In this document: positions 1 to 10,500 of the stretch, in pieces
Numbering within the stretch: position 1 is the first letter of the stretch
How the letters are laid out: every line of letters begins with the position of its first letter
Source of the DNA: CAKTOF01 sp964523945
Lineage (GTDB): Bacteria; Bacillota; Clostridia; Oscillospirales; Oscillospiraceae
Length of the DNA stretch: 20,286 nt
NCBI GenBank assembly: GCA_964523945.1
Contig: CAZGBU010000029.1
Coordinates: 1-20,286, forward strand
Reading direction: 5' to 3'
The notes under the pieces: model-generated
Seen by the model: only the letters and a program-made list of their open reading frames with translations
What the model was told of the DNA's origin: nothing
The model's database searches: none
Made by a program: the position numbers and the translations under genes

Positions 1-320
1 TAATAGCTCCCTGTGCCGAGAATACCGTCGACTTCCGGCAGCTCCTCGAGAATTCCCCCCCGGTACCGCTCCGACAGGCAGCCGGTAACCAGGATCTTTC
101 CCACGCGGCCGGCGGCCTTGCGTTCAGCCAGCATCAGGATATTGTCGATCGCTTCGGACTTGGCCGAGTCAATAAAGCCGCAGGTGTTGACGATGGCCAC
201 ATCCACTCCATCCGCCTCCGGCATGATCTCGTAGCCGGCTTCGGCAAGCAGACAGATCATCTGCTCGGTGTTGACCTGATTTTTGGCGCAGCCCAGCGAG
301 ATCAATCCCACCGTCGGCAT
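1..320 (-). CDS. rimO: RimO, ribosomal protein S12 methylthiotransferase (N-terminal part, runs off the window)
   Basis: Radical-SAM methylthiotransferase that adds a methylthio group to an aspartate of ribosomal protein S12. Only about the first 106 residues are in the window. The start (MPTVGLISLGCAKNQVNTEQ) is typical of the family. The three cysteines of the N-terminal UPF0004 domain that bind its own 4Fe-4S cluster are visible: Cys11 (GCAKN), Cys47 (NTCGF) and Cys81 (GCL). The radical-SAM CxxxCxxC and TRAM domains would lie beyond base 1. SLGCAKN favours RimO over the tRNA enzyme MiaB. An in-frame ATG at 326 overlaps the recX stop as ATGA, but the GGAGG at about 328-332 touches that codon and stands 7 bases before the ATG at 320, so 320 is preferred. 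It is the last visible gene of the recA operon and is probably translationally coupled to recX. RimO versus MiaB is fairly sure but unproven without the rest. Confidence 0.88.
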   Translation of the reverse strand, partial: MPTVGLISLGCAKNQVNTEQMICLLAEAGYEIMPEADGVDVAIVNTCGFIDSAKSEAIDNILMLAERKAAGRVGKILVTGCLSERYRGGILEELPEVDGILGTGSY

Positions 321-322
321 GC

Positions 323-938
323 TCATTCCTCCCACTCAGCGTCCAACCCGGTCTGATACCGGGACAGCGCCGCTTTGATGTCCGACCAGCTGTGCCCGCG
401 GCGGCAGAGCGCGTCGGCGATTTTTTTCCACTCCTGCCGGTCGATCTCCCGGCCGCGCAGGCGCTGGGCGATAAACCGGTCAATGGCCGCATCCGGCGCA
501 GGCAGATCCGCCGTCGCCTGCTCCCACAGTTCGCGCGGGATGCCCTTGTGATACAGTTCCTGCCGGATGCGGGCAAGACCATAGCCCTTGCCCGCAGCGC
601 GCCGGGCAATCTCGCGCGCAGTCTGCGCGTCATCGACCAGCCCAAGCTCTGTCAGCCATGCAACCGCCTCGTCGGCATCCTCCTGCCGCTCACCCTTGTG
701 CACAAGCCGGCTGCGCAGCTCCCGTTCGGATACGCCGGTCGCCGCCACGATGCGCACCGCGCGCGCCTTTGCGCCCGCACGCTGCGCCGCGTCGGCGATT
801 GCGCTGAATTCCTCCTCTCCGATCTCACGGCCTGAATACAGGCCAAAATCGGCGACCACACTCTGCTCCGCGCGGAGCTTCCGCCCGTCGTCAAACACGA
901 CGGTGCAGCGACCGCTGTGCGGCGAAGGCGTAACCGAT

Positions 939-949
<11 letters not shown>
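323..949 (-). CDS. recX: RecX, regulator of RecA
   Basis: RecX binds RecA filaments in the cytoplasm and limits their growth or activity. The 208-residue protein has the family layout: a beta-rich N-terminal part (MRIESVTPSPHSGRCTVVFD) followed by repeated three-helix modules. The signature segments are SERELRSRLVHKGE (about 75-88), LVDDAQTAREIARRAAGKGYG (about 99-119) and the RQELYHKGIPRELWEQA type helix pair (about 124-140). The ATG at 949 lies inside the recA coding end; the two genes overlap by 11 bases, so recX is almost certainly translated after recA on the same message. Its TGA overlaps a possible upstream ATG of rimO. Length and neighbour make the assignment secure, although RecX proteins diverge strongly in sequence. 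Confidence 0.93.
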
Positions 950-2043
<1,094 letters not shown>

Positions 2044-2051
<8 letters not shown>

Positions 2052-2925
2052 TCTGCTCTTCCTCTCTTTGATCCCTGGCGACGACGGCACGTTCTATCCC
2101 CGCCGTATCCTCTGCCAGCTGGATGATTTCGAATTGATTGCGCTCCAAGATGCGGCAGACTGCCTGCGACTGGCCCATGCCGAATTCCAAGCACAGATAG
2201 CCGCCCGGCTTGAGCGCGCGGTGGAACCCGACCGCAATCGCACGGTAGAAATCCAGGCCGTCCGCGCCGCCGTCAAGCGCCAGATGCGGCTCAAACGCGC
2301 GCACCGACTGATCTAACCGTGCCAGCTCTGCCGTCGTGACATATGGTGGGTTGGACACAATCAGATCGAACTGCCCGAGGAAATCGGGCGCAGGCTTCCG
2401 CGCGTCCACCTGCACACAGCTGACACGGCGCGACAGCCCGAGATTCGAGGCATTGCGCCGCGCAACGGCGAGCGCCGCGAGCGACACATCGGCCAACGTC
2501 ACGCGCGCATCCTTGACCCGCCGGGCGATTGCAAGCCCGATACAGCCCGAACCGGTGCACAGATCCAGCACACGGGGGTTCTGCTCCAGAAACAGCGCCC
2601 GGCGAATGGCAAGCCCGGTAACGACCTCGGTGTCGTCCCGGGGGATCAGTACATCGCGCGTCACCACGAGCGGCATACCGTAAAACTCCCACTGTTCGAG
2701 TATATATGCCAGCGGCTCGCCGCGGAGCAGGCGCTGCACCGACTCGTTCATCTTCTGCTCGAGCGCCTCGTCCGCATATTCCTCGCGCATAGCCAGGATC
2801 TGCTCGATGCGCTTTCCGCTCGCATGACTGAGCAGCACACGCGCCAGCTTGGCCGCGTTTTCTCCCTCCGTGGGCAGCAGCGCGCGGCGCGCGTCGAGAA
2901 ACAGGTCGGCGTAGGTTTTCACCAC
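2044..2925 (-). CDS. prmC: PrmC/HemK, release factor glutamine methyltransferase
   Basis: SAM-dependent N5-methyltransferase that methylates the glutamine of the GGQ motif in release factors RF1 and RF2. In this 293-residue protein, an N-terminal helical domain (about 1-80) precedes the catalytic Rossmann fold. SAM motif I is DLCTGSGCIGLA (about 121-132) and the catalytic NPPY is at about 192-195 (FDLIVSNPPY). The usual IPRPETE or IPRPDTE segment reads IPRDDTE here, at about 94-100, a small deviation. The start is GTG at 2925, preceded by AAGGGGAAGACGA; a second GTG at 2922 is equally possible and overlaps the DUF1385 stop as GTGA. The frame is open further upstream to 3027, but that part overlaps DUF1385 and has no family resemblance. 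The usual neighbour prfA (RF1) is not here; recA follows instead, overlapping by 8 bases. Confidence 0.93.
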
Positions 2926-3881
2926 TCGTCTTCCCCTTCCCTGTCCGGCAATACCAGCTTGATCGCCTCGATGCCGACTTCGATCATGGAATCGTCCGGC
3001 TCGTTGGTGGTGAAGTGCTGGAACCACATGCCGGGCGCGGACAGAACCCGCGTCAGGCGGTTATCATACCGCCCCACCAGCCGGTTGCACTCATAGCTGA
3101 TCGCGACGACAACCGGCAGCATCGCCAGATGCAGCAGCATGCGCAGCGCAGTGTTGGAAACTTGGATAAACGCACCGACGATCACACTGATGATAATAAC
3201 GACAAACAGAAAGCTCGTGCCGCAGCGCGGATGCAGGCGGCTCATTGGCCGGACATTTTCCACCGTCAGCGGCAGCCGCGCTTCATAGCAGCGGATGGTT
3301 TTATGTTCGGCGCCGTGATAGCTGAATACCCGCCGGATGTCGTTCATCCGCGACACCAGCGCCAGGTAGCAGACAAAGATCGCAATCCGCATCAGGCCCT
3401 CGCACAGATTGCGCAGGATCAGCTGATCGTGGATGGGACGGACCAGGCCGACCAGGAACGTCGGCAGCAGAAAGAACAGCGCAACCGAAAAGCAGATCCC
3501 CATTGCAACGGCAAAATAGATCACCGCCTGCTCGAACTTTTTCGAGCCGAGCTTCTTCTCCAGCCACTGTTCAAATTTGGACGGCTCCTGTTCCGTCTGC
3601 TCCTCCTCTTCGGGATAGTAGTCGGCGGAAAACATCAGCGCCCGGACACCGCAGACCATCGACGAGCCAAAGTTGACCACGCCGCGGATCAGCGGCCAGC
3701 CGCAGATGGGATGCTTTTCCTTAATGAGCTTCAGATCGTCGACCTTACGCACCAGTCCATCCTTGGACCGAACGACGATCGACTGTTTTTTGGGGCCGCG
3801 CATGTAGATTCCCTCAATCAGCGCCTGCCCTCCGATCATGGTTTTAAATTTTTCCTGACTGTTCGCCTCGTTGTGTTTCAT
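2919..3881 (-). CDS. DUF1385 (YqhQ-like) integral membrane protein
   Basis: Polytopic membrane protein of 320 residues in the DUF1385 family; the function is not established. The N-terminal stretch MIGGQALIEGIYMRGP (about 15-30) is the family hallmark. About four hydrophobic segments are visible, near 119-147, 158-178, 222-241 and 245-264, with an acidic linker around 90-100. Two conserved polar motifs lie between membrane segments: HGAEHKT (His189, Glu192, His193) and HPRCGTSF (His217, Cys220). They look like a metal or catalytic site, which is inference. The ATG at 3881 has AGAAAGG about 9 bases upstream and starts 16 bases after the histidine kinase stop; longer upstream starts would run into the kinase gene. 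The stop overlaps the prmC start, and DUF1385-prmC pairing is common in Clostridia, usually with rpmE and prfA, which are absent here. Confidence 0.9.
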   Translation of the reverse strand: MKHNEANSQEKFKTMIGGQALIEGIYMRGPKKQSIVVRSKDGLVRKVDDLKLIKEKHPICGWPLIRGVVNFGSSMVCGVRALMFSADYYPEEEEQTEQEPSKFEQWLEKKLGSKKFEQAVIYFAVAMGICFSVALFFLLPTFLVGLVRPIHDQLILRNLCEGLMRIAIFVCYLALVSRMNDIRRVFSYHGAEHKTIRCYEARLPLTVENVRPMSRLHPRCGTSFLFVVIIISVIVGAFIQVSNTALRMLLHLAMLPVVVAISYECNRLVGRYDNRLTRVLSAPGMWFQHFTTNEPDDSMIEVGIEAIKLVLPDREGEDEW

Positions 3882-3897
3882 GCAGCGTATGCCTTTC

Positions 3898-5322
3898 TTA
3901 AAGTTCTCCGGCCGGAATCCGGATGGTGACAAGCGTGCCGCCGCCGGGTGCGTTCTCCAGGTCGAGCGTGCCGCCATGCATCGTGACAATCTCGTCGCAT
4001 ACAGCCAGGCCGATACCGCTGCCGCGCGTCTTGCTCGAACCCTTGTAAAACTTCATCTTGACGTGCGGCAGCTCCTCTTCCGGAATGCCGGGTCCATAAT
4101 CGCGGAAACAGACGACGACCCAAGGGCTTTCATAACGGATCGACGCATCGATCCGGCCGCCCTCGCCGCCGTGCTTGGCCGCGTTATCGAGGATATTCAG
4201 GAACACCTGCCGCATCCGCGCCGGATCACAGGGGATTTCCGGGATTTCCTCGTCGTTTTCCTGATATTGCAGTACGATGCCCTCCTGCTTGAGCCGGCTG
4301 CCGTACATAAAGACCGTGTCCTCAAATTCTGCACGGATATCGCACGGCTCAACATTGAGCGTAAAGCGCCCATCCTGCAAACGCGTAAATTCCAGCAGCT
4401 CCTCAACCATTTCGGTCAGCCGATGCGTCTCGCGCAGGATGGTCTGAATGCCGCGGCGCATCTCGTCCGGGTCGAGCTGCTCGGCAGCCAAAAGCGTCTC
4501 GCCCCAGCCGGCGATGGCCGTCAGCGGTGTGCGCAGCTCGTGCGACACCGACGAGACAAATTCCGACTGCATCTTCTCCGACTGGCCAATTTTGATCGAT
4601 ATGTCGTTGATTGTATCGGCCAGCTCGCCGATCTCATCATCATAGCGTTTCTGGATCTGCACACCGTAGCTGCCGGCAGCGATGCGCTTTGCCGTGGCAT
4701 TGATCTCCTGCACCGGCAGGATAATCGAGCGGATGAAAAAGCGGCTGTTGAAGAAGATCAGCGCGCAGATCACGATGCCCACCAGCACCGATGCAGCCAC
4801 ACACCGAATCACCTGCTGGTCGACCAGGCGCAGGCTGGTCACATAACGCAGCACGCCGATCACCTCGCCGTTGGTGTAAATCATTGGGCTGGACACCGCC
4901 ATGATCCGCTCGCCCGTGTTCGGGTTGCGGCCGGAGAATACGGCAATATCCTGTGTTTCAATGGCCTGTTCAATGTCGCTTGTTTCAGGATAACCGCCGG
5001 CCCACTGGCCATACGACGAGGCCACAATGCCGCCGCGCGTATTGATGAACTGCAGCTCGAGCGTATTTTTCTCTTCAAATGACTGCGCATAGGTGATGCA
5101 GGACTGATAATACTCGTTATAGCTCTGACTGATGTAGTTGCCAAAGAAGTCGGTCGTCGTCTTGGCCTTGGCAACCAGGCTCGACTCCACATTGGAATAG
5201 TAATAGATTGAAAGCGCGACCGAAACGATCAGCACAGCCAGAATGACAAACGCCAGCGCCACGCTGACGCTGCTGCGCAGCCAGCGCCGCTGGATACCAT
5301 ATGGTTTTTTGCTCTTGTCCAT
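3898..5322 (-). CDS. Membrane sensor histidine kinase (HAMP, HisKA, HATPase_c)
   Basis: Sensor kinase of 474 residues, the likely partner of the response regulator encoded just upstream. Membrane segment 1 is at about 19-41. An extracytoplasmic sensor domain (about 44-170, perhaps a single Cache/PAS-like fold) is followed by membrane segment 2 at about 173-192. HAMP spans about 193-250. In HisKA the phospho-accepting His261 lies in SSVSHELRTPL. The ATPase domain has the N box (LNILDNAAKH, 375-384), G1 (DYGPGIP, 408-414) and G2 (GSGIGLAV, 434-441), so all kinase motifs are intact. ATG 5322 follows GGAGG with 8 bases spacing. The gap after the regulator stop is 40 bases, without a terminator. 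The signal sensed is unknown. The sequence resembles PhoR/WalK-like kinases generally, but I cannot assign it to a named system. Confidence 0.93.
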   Translation of the reverse strand: MDKSKKPYGIQRRWLRSSVSVALAFVILAVLIVSVALSIYYYSNVESSLVAKAKTTTDFFGNYISQSYNEYYQSCITYAQSFEEKNTLELQFINTRGGIVASSYGQWAGGYPETSDIEQAIETQDIAVFSGRNPNTGERIMAVSSPMIYTNGEVIGVLRYVTSLRLVDQQVIRCVAASVLVGIVICALIFFNSRFFIRSIILPVQEINATAKRIAAGSYGVQIQKRYDDEIGELADTINDISIKIGQSEKMQSEFVSSVSHELRTPLTAIAGWGETLLAAEQLDPDEMRRGIQTILRETHRLTEMVEELLEFTRLQDGRFTLNVEPCDIRAEFEDTVFMYGSRLKQEGIVLQYQENDEEIPEIPCDPARMRQVFLNILDNAAKHGGEGGRIDASIRYESPWVVVCFRDYGPGIPEEELPHVKMKFYKGSSKTRGSGIGLAVCDEIVTMHGGTLDLENAPGGGTLVTIRIPAGEL

Positions 5323-5362
5323 GGCTGTGCCCTCCTCTCTTTGGCGTTATGTCGACTTGAAT

Positions 5363-6046
5363 TCAGACACCCCACTTATAGCCATAGCCCCAAACCGTTG
5401 TGATGTACACGGGGCTTGCGGTGTCGTCCTCGATCTTGATGCGCAGGCGGCGGATATTGACGTCGACAATTTTCAGCTCGCCGTCGTAACCCCGTCCCCA
5501 GACGGCCGACAGGATATCTTCACGCGAGAGCGCACGGCCGGGGTTCTGCATGAAAAGCTTCATGATGGCGTATTCCACCTGCGTGAGCTTGATACGCTGG
5601 CCGTTTTTTTCGAGCGTGCGGTTGCGCGTGTTGAGCACGAACGGGCCCTGCGCAAGTTCGCCCTCTTCCGCGGCGCTGTCGCCGATGCGGCGGTAGAGCG
5701 CATCAATCCGCGCCGTCAGCTCCGCGGGAGAGAAAGGCTTGGTCACATAATCATCCGCGCCGGTCATCAGCCCGGTAACCTTGTCCATCTCCTGTGTGCG
5801 CGCGGTCAGCATGATGATGCCAATGGTCTTATTGGTGGCACGGATGTTGCGGCAGACCTCAAACCCGTCGATATCCGGCAGCATAATATCCAAAATGGCC
5901 ACGCCGATGTCGGGATTGTTCTTGAGCTGCTCAAGCGCCTCGGCGCCAGTGCCGGCCTCGATCGCCTTGTAACCGGCGCGCTCCAGATTGATGACCACAA
6001 AACTGCGGATTGAAACCTCATCCTCCAGGATCAGTACTTTTTTCAT
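5363..6046 (-). CDS. OmpR/PhoB-family response regulator
   Basis: Two-component DNA-binding regulator of 227 residues. The receiver domain (about 1-120) has the acidic pocket Glu8/Asp9, phospho-accepting Asp53 (AILDIMLPD), Thr81 (MLTAR) and Lys103 (VTKPF). The winged-helix trans_reg_C domain follows (about 130-227), with the typical LTQVEYAIMKLF, SREDILSAVWG, DVNIRRLRIKIE and ITTVWGYGYKW elements. It is predicted to be phosphorylated by the kinase encoded 40 bases downstream and to regulate transcription, possibly of its own operon. ATG 6046 follows AAAGGAG at 9 bases. It lies 40 bases after the lipoprotein gene, in the same direction with no terminator between. The direct target genes are not identifiable from the window. 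Confidence 0.95.
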   Translation of the reverse strand: MKKVLILEDEVSIRSFVVINLERAGYKAIEAGTGAEALEQLKNNPDIGVAILDIMLPDIDGFEVCRNIRATNKTIGIIMLTARTQEMDKVTGLMTGADDYVTKPFSPAELTARIDALYRRIGDSAAEEGELAQGPFVLNTRNRTLEKNGQRIKLTQVEYAIMKLFMQNPGRALSREDILSAVWGRGYDGELKIVDVNIRRLRIKIEDDTASPVYITTVWGYGYKWGV

Positions 6047-6086
6047 TCTTCCAAACTCCTTTTATCAAACCATCTGCGCCTGCCGC

Positions 6087-7424
6087 TCACATTTCCCCGG
6101 TGTTCCAGTCGATCTGGATGTATTGGAAACGCTGTTTGACTTCTTCTTCGCTGAGCTTGCGCGCCCAGACATCGCTGCCAATTGAGGCCGCATAGGTCGT
6201 GTCGCCCTTGGTGCCCAGAATGAAGCGTCCGTCGGATTGCGCAAGCGTGTTGCGCTCATCTCCGGTAAACGCATAGATGGTCAGGATTTCCTCTGCCGGC
6301 TCATCTGTATCTGCCCGGTGCGAGAATACATAGCCCCGCACACCGGAAACCTCCTCGCTGCGCGAGACGCTCAGCCCATCGAGCCATTCGTCCGGCAGGA
6401 CAAGGAACCAGCCGCCCGAATAGTTATGGTAGGTTGTCATCTTCCGCGTTCGCGTGCCGTCAATGCTCAGGCTGTACCAGTGGATGATCCAATAGGTATC
6501 CGTGCCCTCCGTGCCTTCGGCGGGCGTGAGCTGCTGCGGCTCCGGCAATTCGATCTGCGCGTCGCTGTCGACGTCGGTCGCATAGACATAGTAATTGCGT
6601 ACTGTCAGGGCCGACAGGTCAGTCCCCGGGCCGGACGTGATATTGGTGAACACGTCGCCGCGCATAGCAAACACGTCGGTGATGATGCCGGATTCTTCAA
6701 AGGTGCTCACAACGAGGACGGCCGGAACATCGTTCTCGATCCGGCCGGAAATGATGCGGCGGATGGAGTCGACACCGGTGGACATGCTCGCCTCTGGTTC
6801 CCGCTCCATTATGCCGTCCACACAGGTGTAGAGCTCGGCGACACCCGTCCGCCCCTCTGCATCGAAGCGCAGCACAAACACATCGCCGAGTCCGTCGCCC
6901 GTCAGATCGGCGACTGTATACTCCGTGTAGTTGCAGTTCATCAGCTCCACAACATGGTCGCCATGCAACGAATAGACGCCGAGCGCCTGCAGCACCTGGT
7001 CGGAGACCTGACGCCCGACAACGATCTCCACGCCCGGCTCGTCGTCAAGCTGGACATACTCCACGCTGTCAAACGAGCTGCCGCTGCCCTCGATTACGGC
7101 GATGTTCTCAAACGTCTCGCCGACCAGGTCAAACAGATACAGCTTCAGCGGATTTTCGCCGCTGCCGCGCAGAAATACGATTGCCTCATCCTCGCCGTCA
7201 CCGTCGAGGTCGGCAAGCTGCACCGGCTGCTGGTTGGAGCCGGACGACGGGGCGGCATAGCTGGTTCCCTCCGTCATCACTGTGTCGATCGCCTGCTGCA
7301 GATCGTAGTATTCCTCCGACTGCCGCGGCAGCATATACAGCTCGTCCATCGACTGAACAAGGCAGCCGGTCAGCAGCATACAGAGTGCCGCCAGGCCAAA
7401 CAAACCCATGATTTTTTTCCGCAC
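6087..7424 (-). CDS. Predicted lipoprotein with FG-GAP/VCBS-like calcium loops
   Basis: Exported lipoprotein of 445 residues and unknown function. A short basic N-terminus (VRKKI) and a hydrophobic segment end in the lipobox LLTGC, so Cys21 would be lipidated and anchor the protein outside the membrane. Three Asp-rich loops have the spacing of FG-GAP/VCBS beta-propeller blades: DLDGDGEDEAIV (72-83), DLTGDGLGDVFV (173-184) and DVDSDAQIEL (284-293). They suggest a calcium-binding beta-propeller. The rest is beta-rich and acidic, with no catalytic motif that I recognise. The start is GTG at 7424 because AAAGGAG stands 8 bases before it; an in-frame GTG at 7433 sits directly against that site. 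It is first in the operon containing the two-component genes, so it may present a signal to the kinase or be regulated by it (inference). Confidence 0.85.
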   Translation of the reverse strand: MRKKIMGLFGLAALCMLLTGCLVQSMDELYMLPRQSEEYYDLQQAIDTVMTEGTSYAAPSSGSNQQPVQLADLDGDGEDEAIVFLRGSGENPLKLYLFDLVGETFENIAVIEGSGSSFDSVEYVQLDDEPGVEIVVGRQVSDQVLQALGVYSLHGDHVVELMNCNYTEYTVADLTGDGLGDVFVLRFDAEGRTGVAELYTCVDGIMEREPEASMSTGVDSIRRIISGRIENDVPAVLVVSTFEESGIITDVFAMRGDVFTNITSGPGTDLSALTVRNYYVYATDVDSDAQIELPEPQQLTPAEGTEGTDTYWIIHWYSLSIDGTRTRKMTTYHNYSGGWFLVLPDEWLDGLSVSRSEEVSGVRGYVFSHRADTDEPAEEILTIYAFTGDERNTLAQSDGRFILGTKGDTTYAASIGSDVWARKLSEEEVKQRFQYIQIDWNTGEM

Positions 7425-7469
7425 CGCCGGCACTCCTTTCCGTCTTTCCGACTAATTTCTCATCATGAT

Positions 7470-7498
7470 ATTATAGCATGGATTTTGCCGTTTGAACA
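7470..7498 (-). promoter_or_regulatory. Predicted sigma-A promoter of the lipoprotein-two-component-recA operon
   Basis: Read on the minus strand, a perfect -10 TATAAT (7470-7475) is preceded by TGC, so it is an extended -10. The -35 position, 17 bases upstream, has only TGTTCA (7493-7498). The palindrome ATCATGAT (7462-7469) directly adjoins the -10 and covers the probable start site, so it could be an operator. The leader to the GTG at 7424 would be about 40 bases. This is a prediction from sequence alone. Confidence 0.6.
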
Positions 7499-7533
7499 GC
7501 GTTTTTCTGCGCTGCTTTTGCCGCCAAACACAC

Positions 7534-10500
7534 TCACGGCGCGCCGGCTGTCTTCGGCACCACGCTCTCCCCGCCGAGCAGCCCGCGCAGCTCCGAAAGC
7601 ATCGGCTCTGCAGGGCCGCAGGACGTGCCGCGCCGCACCCCGGTGTCAGCGAAATAAAGTACGGCCGGCACCGCGCCGGGGAACATATTCAGGATGGCTT
7701 TCGTTTTGCGGTATTCCAGGCTGTCCTCGCTCGGCAGCTTCAGATACAGCTTCGTCACGGCCGGCGCGCTGTCTGCCGCCGGAAGCTCCGCTGCGTCACC
7801 GATGGGGCGGGCGGTATTGAGCATGATCTGCGGCTCTTTCTCGTCGCGCACCGAGATTTTTCCCTGTACGACAATAGCCGCGTTCTCCTGCAGATAACCG
7901 CCGTACTGCTGCAGGCCGCGGGAGAAGACAATCATCTCAATGGCCGCCGTGTCGTCTTCAAGTGTGACATAGGCAAACGCCGTATTGTTGCGCGAGGTCT
8001 TCATCCGCACGGCCTGCACCACACCGGCAATGGTGACCTGCTGTTCGTCGCGGTAGGTCCGGGGCCCCTCTTCCCCCGAGAAATCTTCGAGAATTGAGCC
8101 GATCGTCACGGCGCCGGCACGGCGCACCTGCTCGCGGTAGCCGTCCATCGGATGGCCGGACAGATACAGTCCCGTTGTCTCCTTTTCCATGGCCATCAGC
8201 TCACGCCGCGGCAGCTCCGGGATGTCCGGGATTGGGACGGAAGCCGCCGGCATGTCCGACGCATCGTCCATGCCGCCAAAGTCAAACAGGGACGTTTGCC
8301 CCTCTACATTGCGGCGGCGGGAATCGGCAATGGTGTCGAGCACCGCCTCGTAAATCTGCAGCAGCTGCGAACGATGCAGTCCGAAGCAGTCCATTGCGCC
8401 GCACTTGATCAGGTTCTCCACCGCGCGCTTGTTCAGGTCTGCACCCTGCATCCGGGTGCAGAAGTCTTCAAGAGAACGGAATTTCCCGCCTGACTCGCGC
8501 TCGGCCATCAGCCGCTGGACAAAACCGCGGCCAATGTTCTTAACCGCCGCCAGGCCAAAGCGGATACCGGCGTCCACAGCGGTGAAATTGTCGCCGGACT
8601 CGTTGATGTCCGGTTCGAGCAGCGCAATGCCAAGTTCCTTGCACTCGGCGATATATTCCGAGATTTTCCCGGCGGAATCGAGAACCGAAGTCATCAGCGC
8701 AGCCATGTACGGCTTGGGGTAGTGGCACTTGAGATACGCCGTCTCATACGAAACGAGCGCGTAACTGACTGCATGCGCTTTATTGAACGCGTAATTGGCA
8801 AAGTCGAGGATCTCGTCGTAGAGCGCGTTTGCCTCCTGCTCTGGCACGCCGTTGGCAATCGCGCCGCAGATGCCACGCTCCGGATCACCGTAGACAAACG
8901 CTTTGCGCTCGGCAACGATGACCGACTCTTTCTTCTTTGAAATCGCACGGCGCATATTGTCGGCCTGTGAGAGCGTATAGCCGCCAAGCTGGCGGAAGAT
9001 CTCAATAACCTGCTCCTGGTAGACGATGCAGCCGTAGGTAACCGACAAAATCGGCTCGAGCAGCGGTGTTCGGTATCGAATTGAGCTGGGATCGTGCTTG
9101 GCCGCGATGAATTTGGGGATCGAGTCCATCGGCCCGGGGCGGTAGAGCGCCACAATGGCCGTCATGTCCTCGATTGACTGTGGTCTGAGGCCGACGCAAA
9201 CAGCCGTGATACCGGCCGACTCAAGCTGAAACACGCCGCTTGTTTTCCCCTCCGTCAGCATCTGGAATGTCGCAGGGTCATCCTGCGGCACCGTTTCGAT
9301 GTCGAACGACGGATCCGTCTTTCGGATTTCCTTCTGCGCATCGTCGATCACCGTCAGGTTGCGCAGGCCGAGGAAATCCATTTTCAAAAGCCCCAGCTCT
9401 TCAAGCGTTGTCATCGTATACTGCGTAACGACTGTCTCGTCGTTGGTCGCCAGCGGCACATATTCATACACCGGCTGTGCCGTGATGACGACGCCGGCGG
9501 CATGCGTCGAGGTGTTGCGCGGCATGCCCTCGATGCCGCGCGCGGTATCGATGAGCGTTTTGATGCGCTCGTCGCCGTCGTAGAGCTCGCGCAGCCGCGG
9601 CGAAACTTTGAGCGCCTCGTCAAGCGTGATGTGCAATGGGGTGGTCGGCACCGCCTTGGCCACAATATCGGTCTCGGCATAGGTCATGTTGAGCGCGCGG
9701 CCGACGTCGCGGATCGCGCCGCGCGCAGCCATCGTGCCGAAGGTGACAATCTGTGCAACATGATCCGCGCCGTATTTCTGCGTGACATAGTCGATGACCT
9801 CGCCGCGGCGGTTCGCGCAGAAGTCCATGTCGATATCCGGCATGCTGACACGGCCGGGATTCAGGAACCGTTCAAAGACCAGACCGTACTGGATCGGGTC
9901 GACATCCGTAATGTGCAGGCAGTACGAGACGATGCTGCCCGCGGCACTGCCGCGTCCCGGGCCGACCGGAATGCCGGCGCGCCGGGCGAATGCGACAAAA
10001 TCGGACACGATCAGGAAATAATCTACATATCCCATGTCGCGGATCGTCTGCATCTCATATTCCAGCTGCTTCTTCCCATCCGCCGGCTCAGTCGGATAAC
10101 GCGCGGCAAATCCCTCGCGGCAGAGCTTTTCAAAATAGGTCCAGTTGGTATAGCCCGCAGGGATCTGAAACTGTGGCAGATGGTACTTGCCGAATTCGAT
10201 CTCGAGGTTGCAAAGGTCGGCAATCTTCTGCGTGTTGGCAATTGCATCGGGCTGCCCGGGGAAAAGCGCGGCCATCTCCTGCTCGGACTTGAGGTAGAAT
10301 TCCTCCGTCTGGAATTTCATGCGGTCCGGATCGTCGATGGTCCGACCGGTCTGGATGCACAGCAGCACGTCATGCATGGCGGCGTCCGCGCGCCGAAGAT
10401 AGTGCGCATCATTCGTTGCAACGACCGGCAGTCCCGTCTCGCGCGCAATGCGCAGCAGGCCCTGGTTGACCCGGTTCTGTTCGGCGATACCGTGGTCCTG

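Noticed and set aside
3871..5082. Plus-strand open frame of 403 codons opposite the histidine kinase
   Set aside because: The opposite strand carries all kinase motifs; this frame is low-quality antisense sequence.
7494..7505. Partial LexA-like site GAAC-AGCG-TTTT next to the -35 of the lipoprotein operon promoter
   Set aside because: The second half matches GTTC at only two of four positions and the centre does not fit; expected by chance.
6237..7820. Plus-strand open frame of 527 codons opposite the lipoprotein gene and the dnaE end
   Set aside because: No recognisable domain, and it runs across the promoter and the gap between two real genes. The minus-strand lipoprotein has a lipobox, a ribosome site and operon context.
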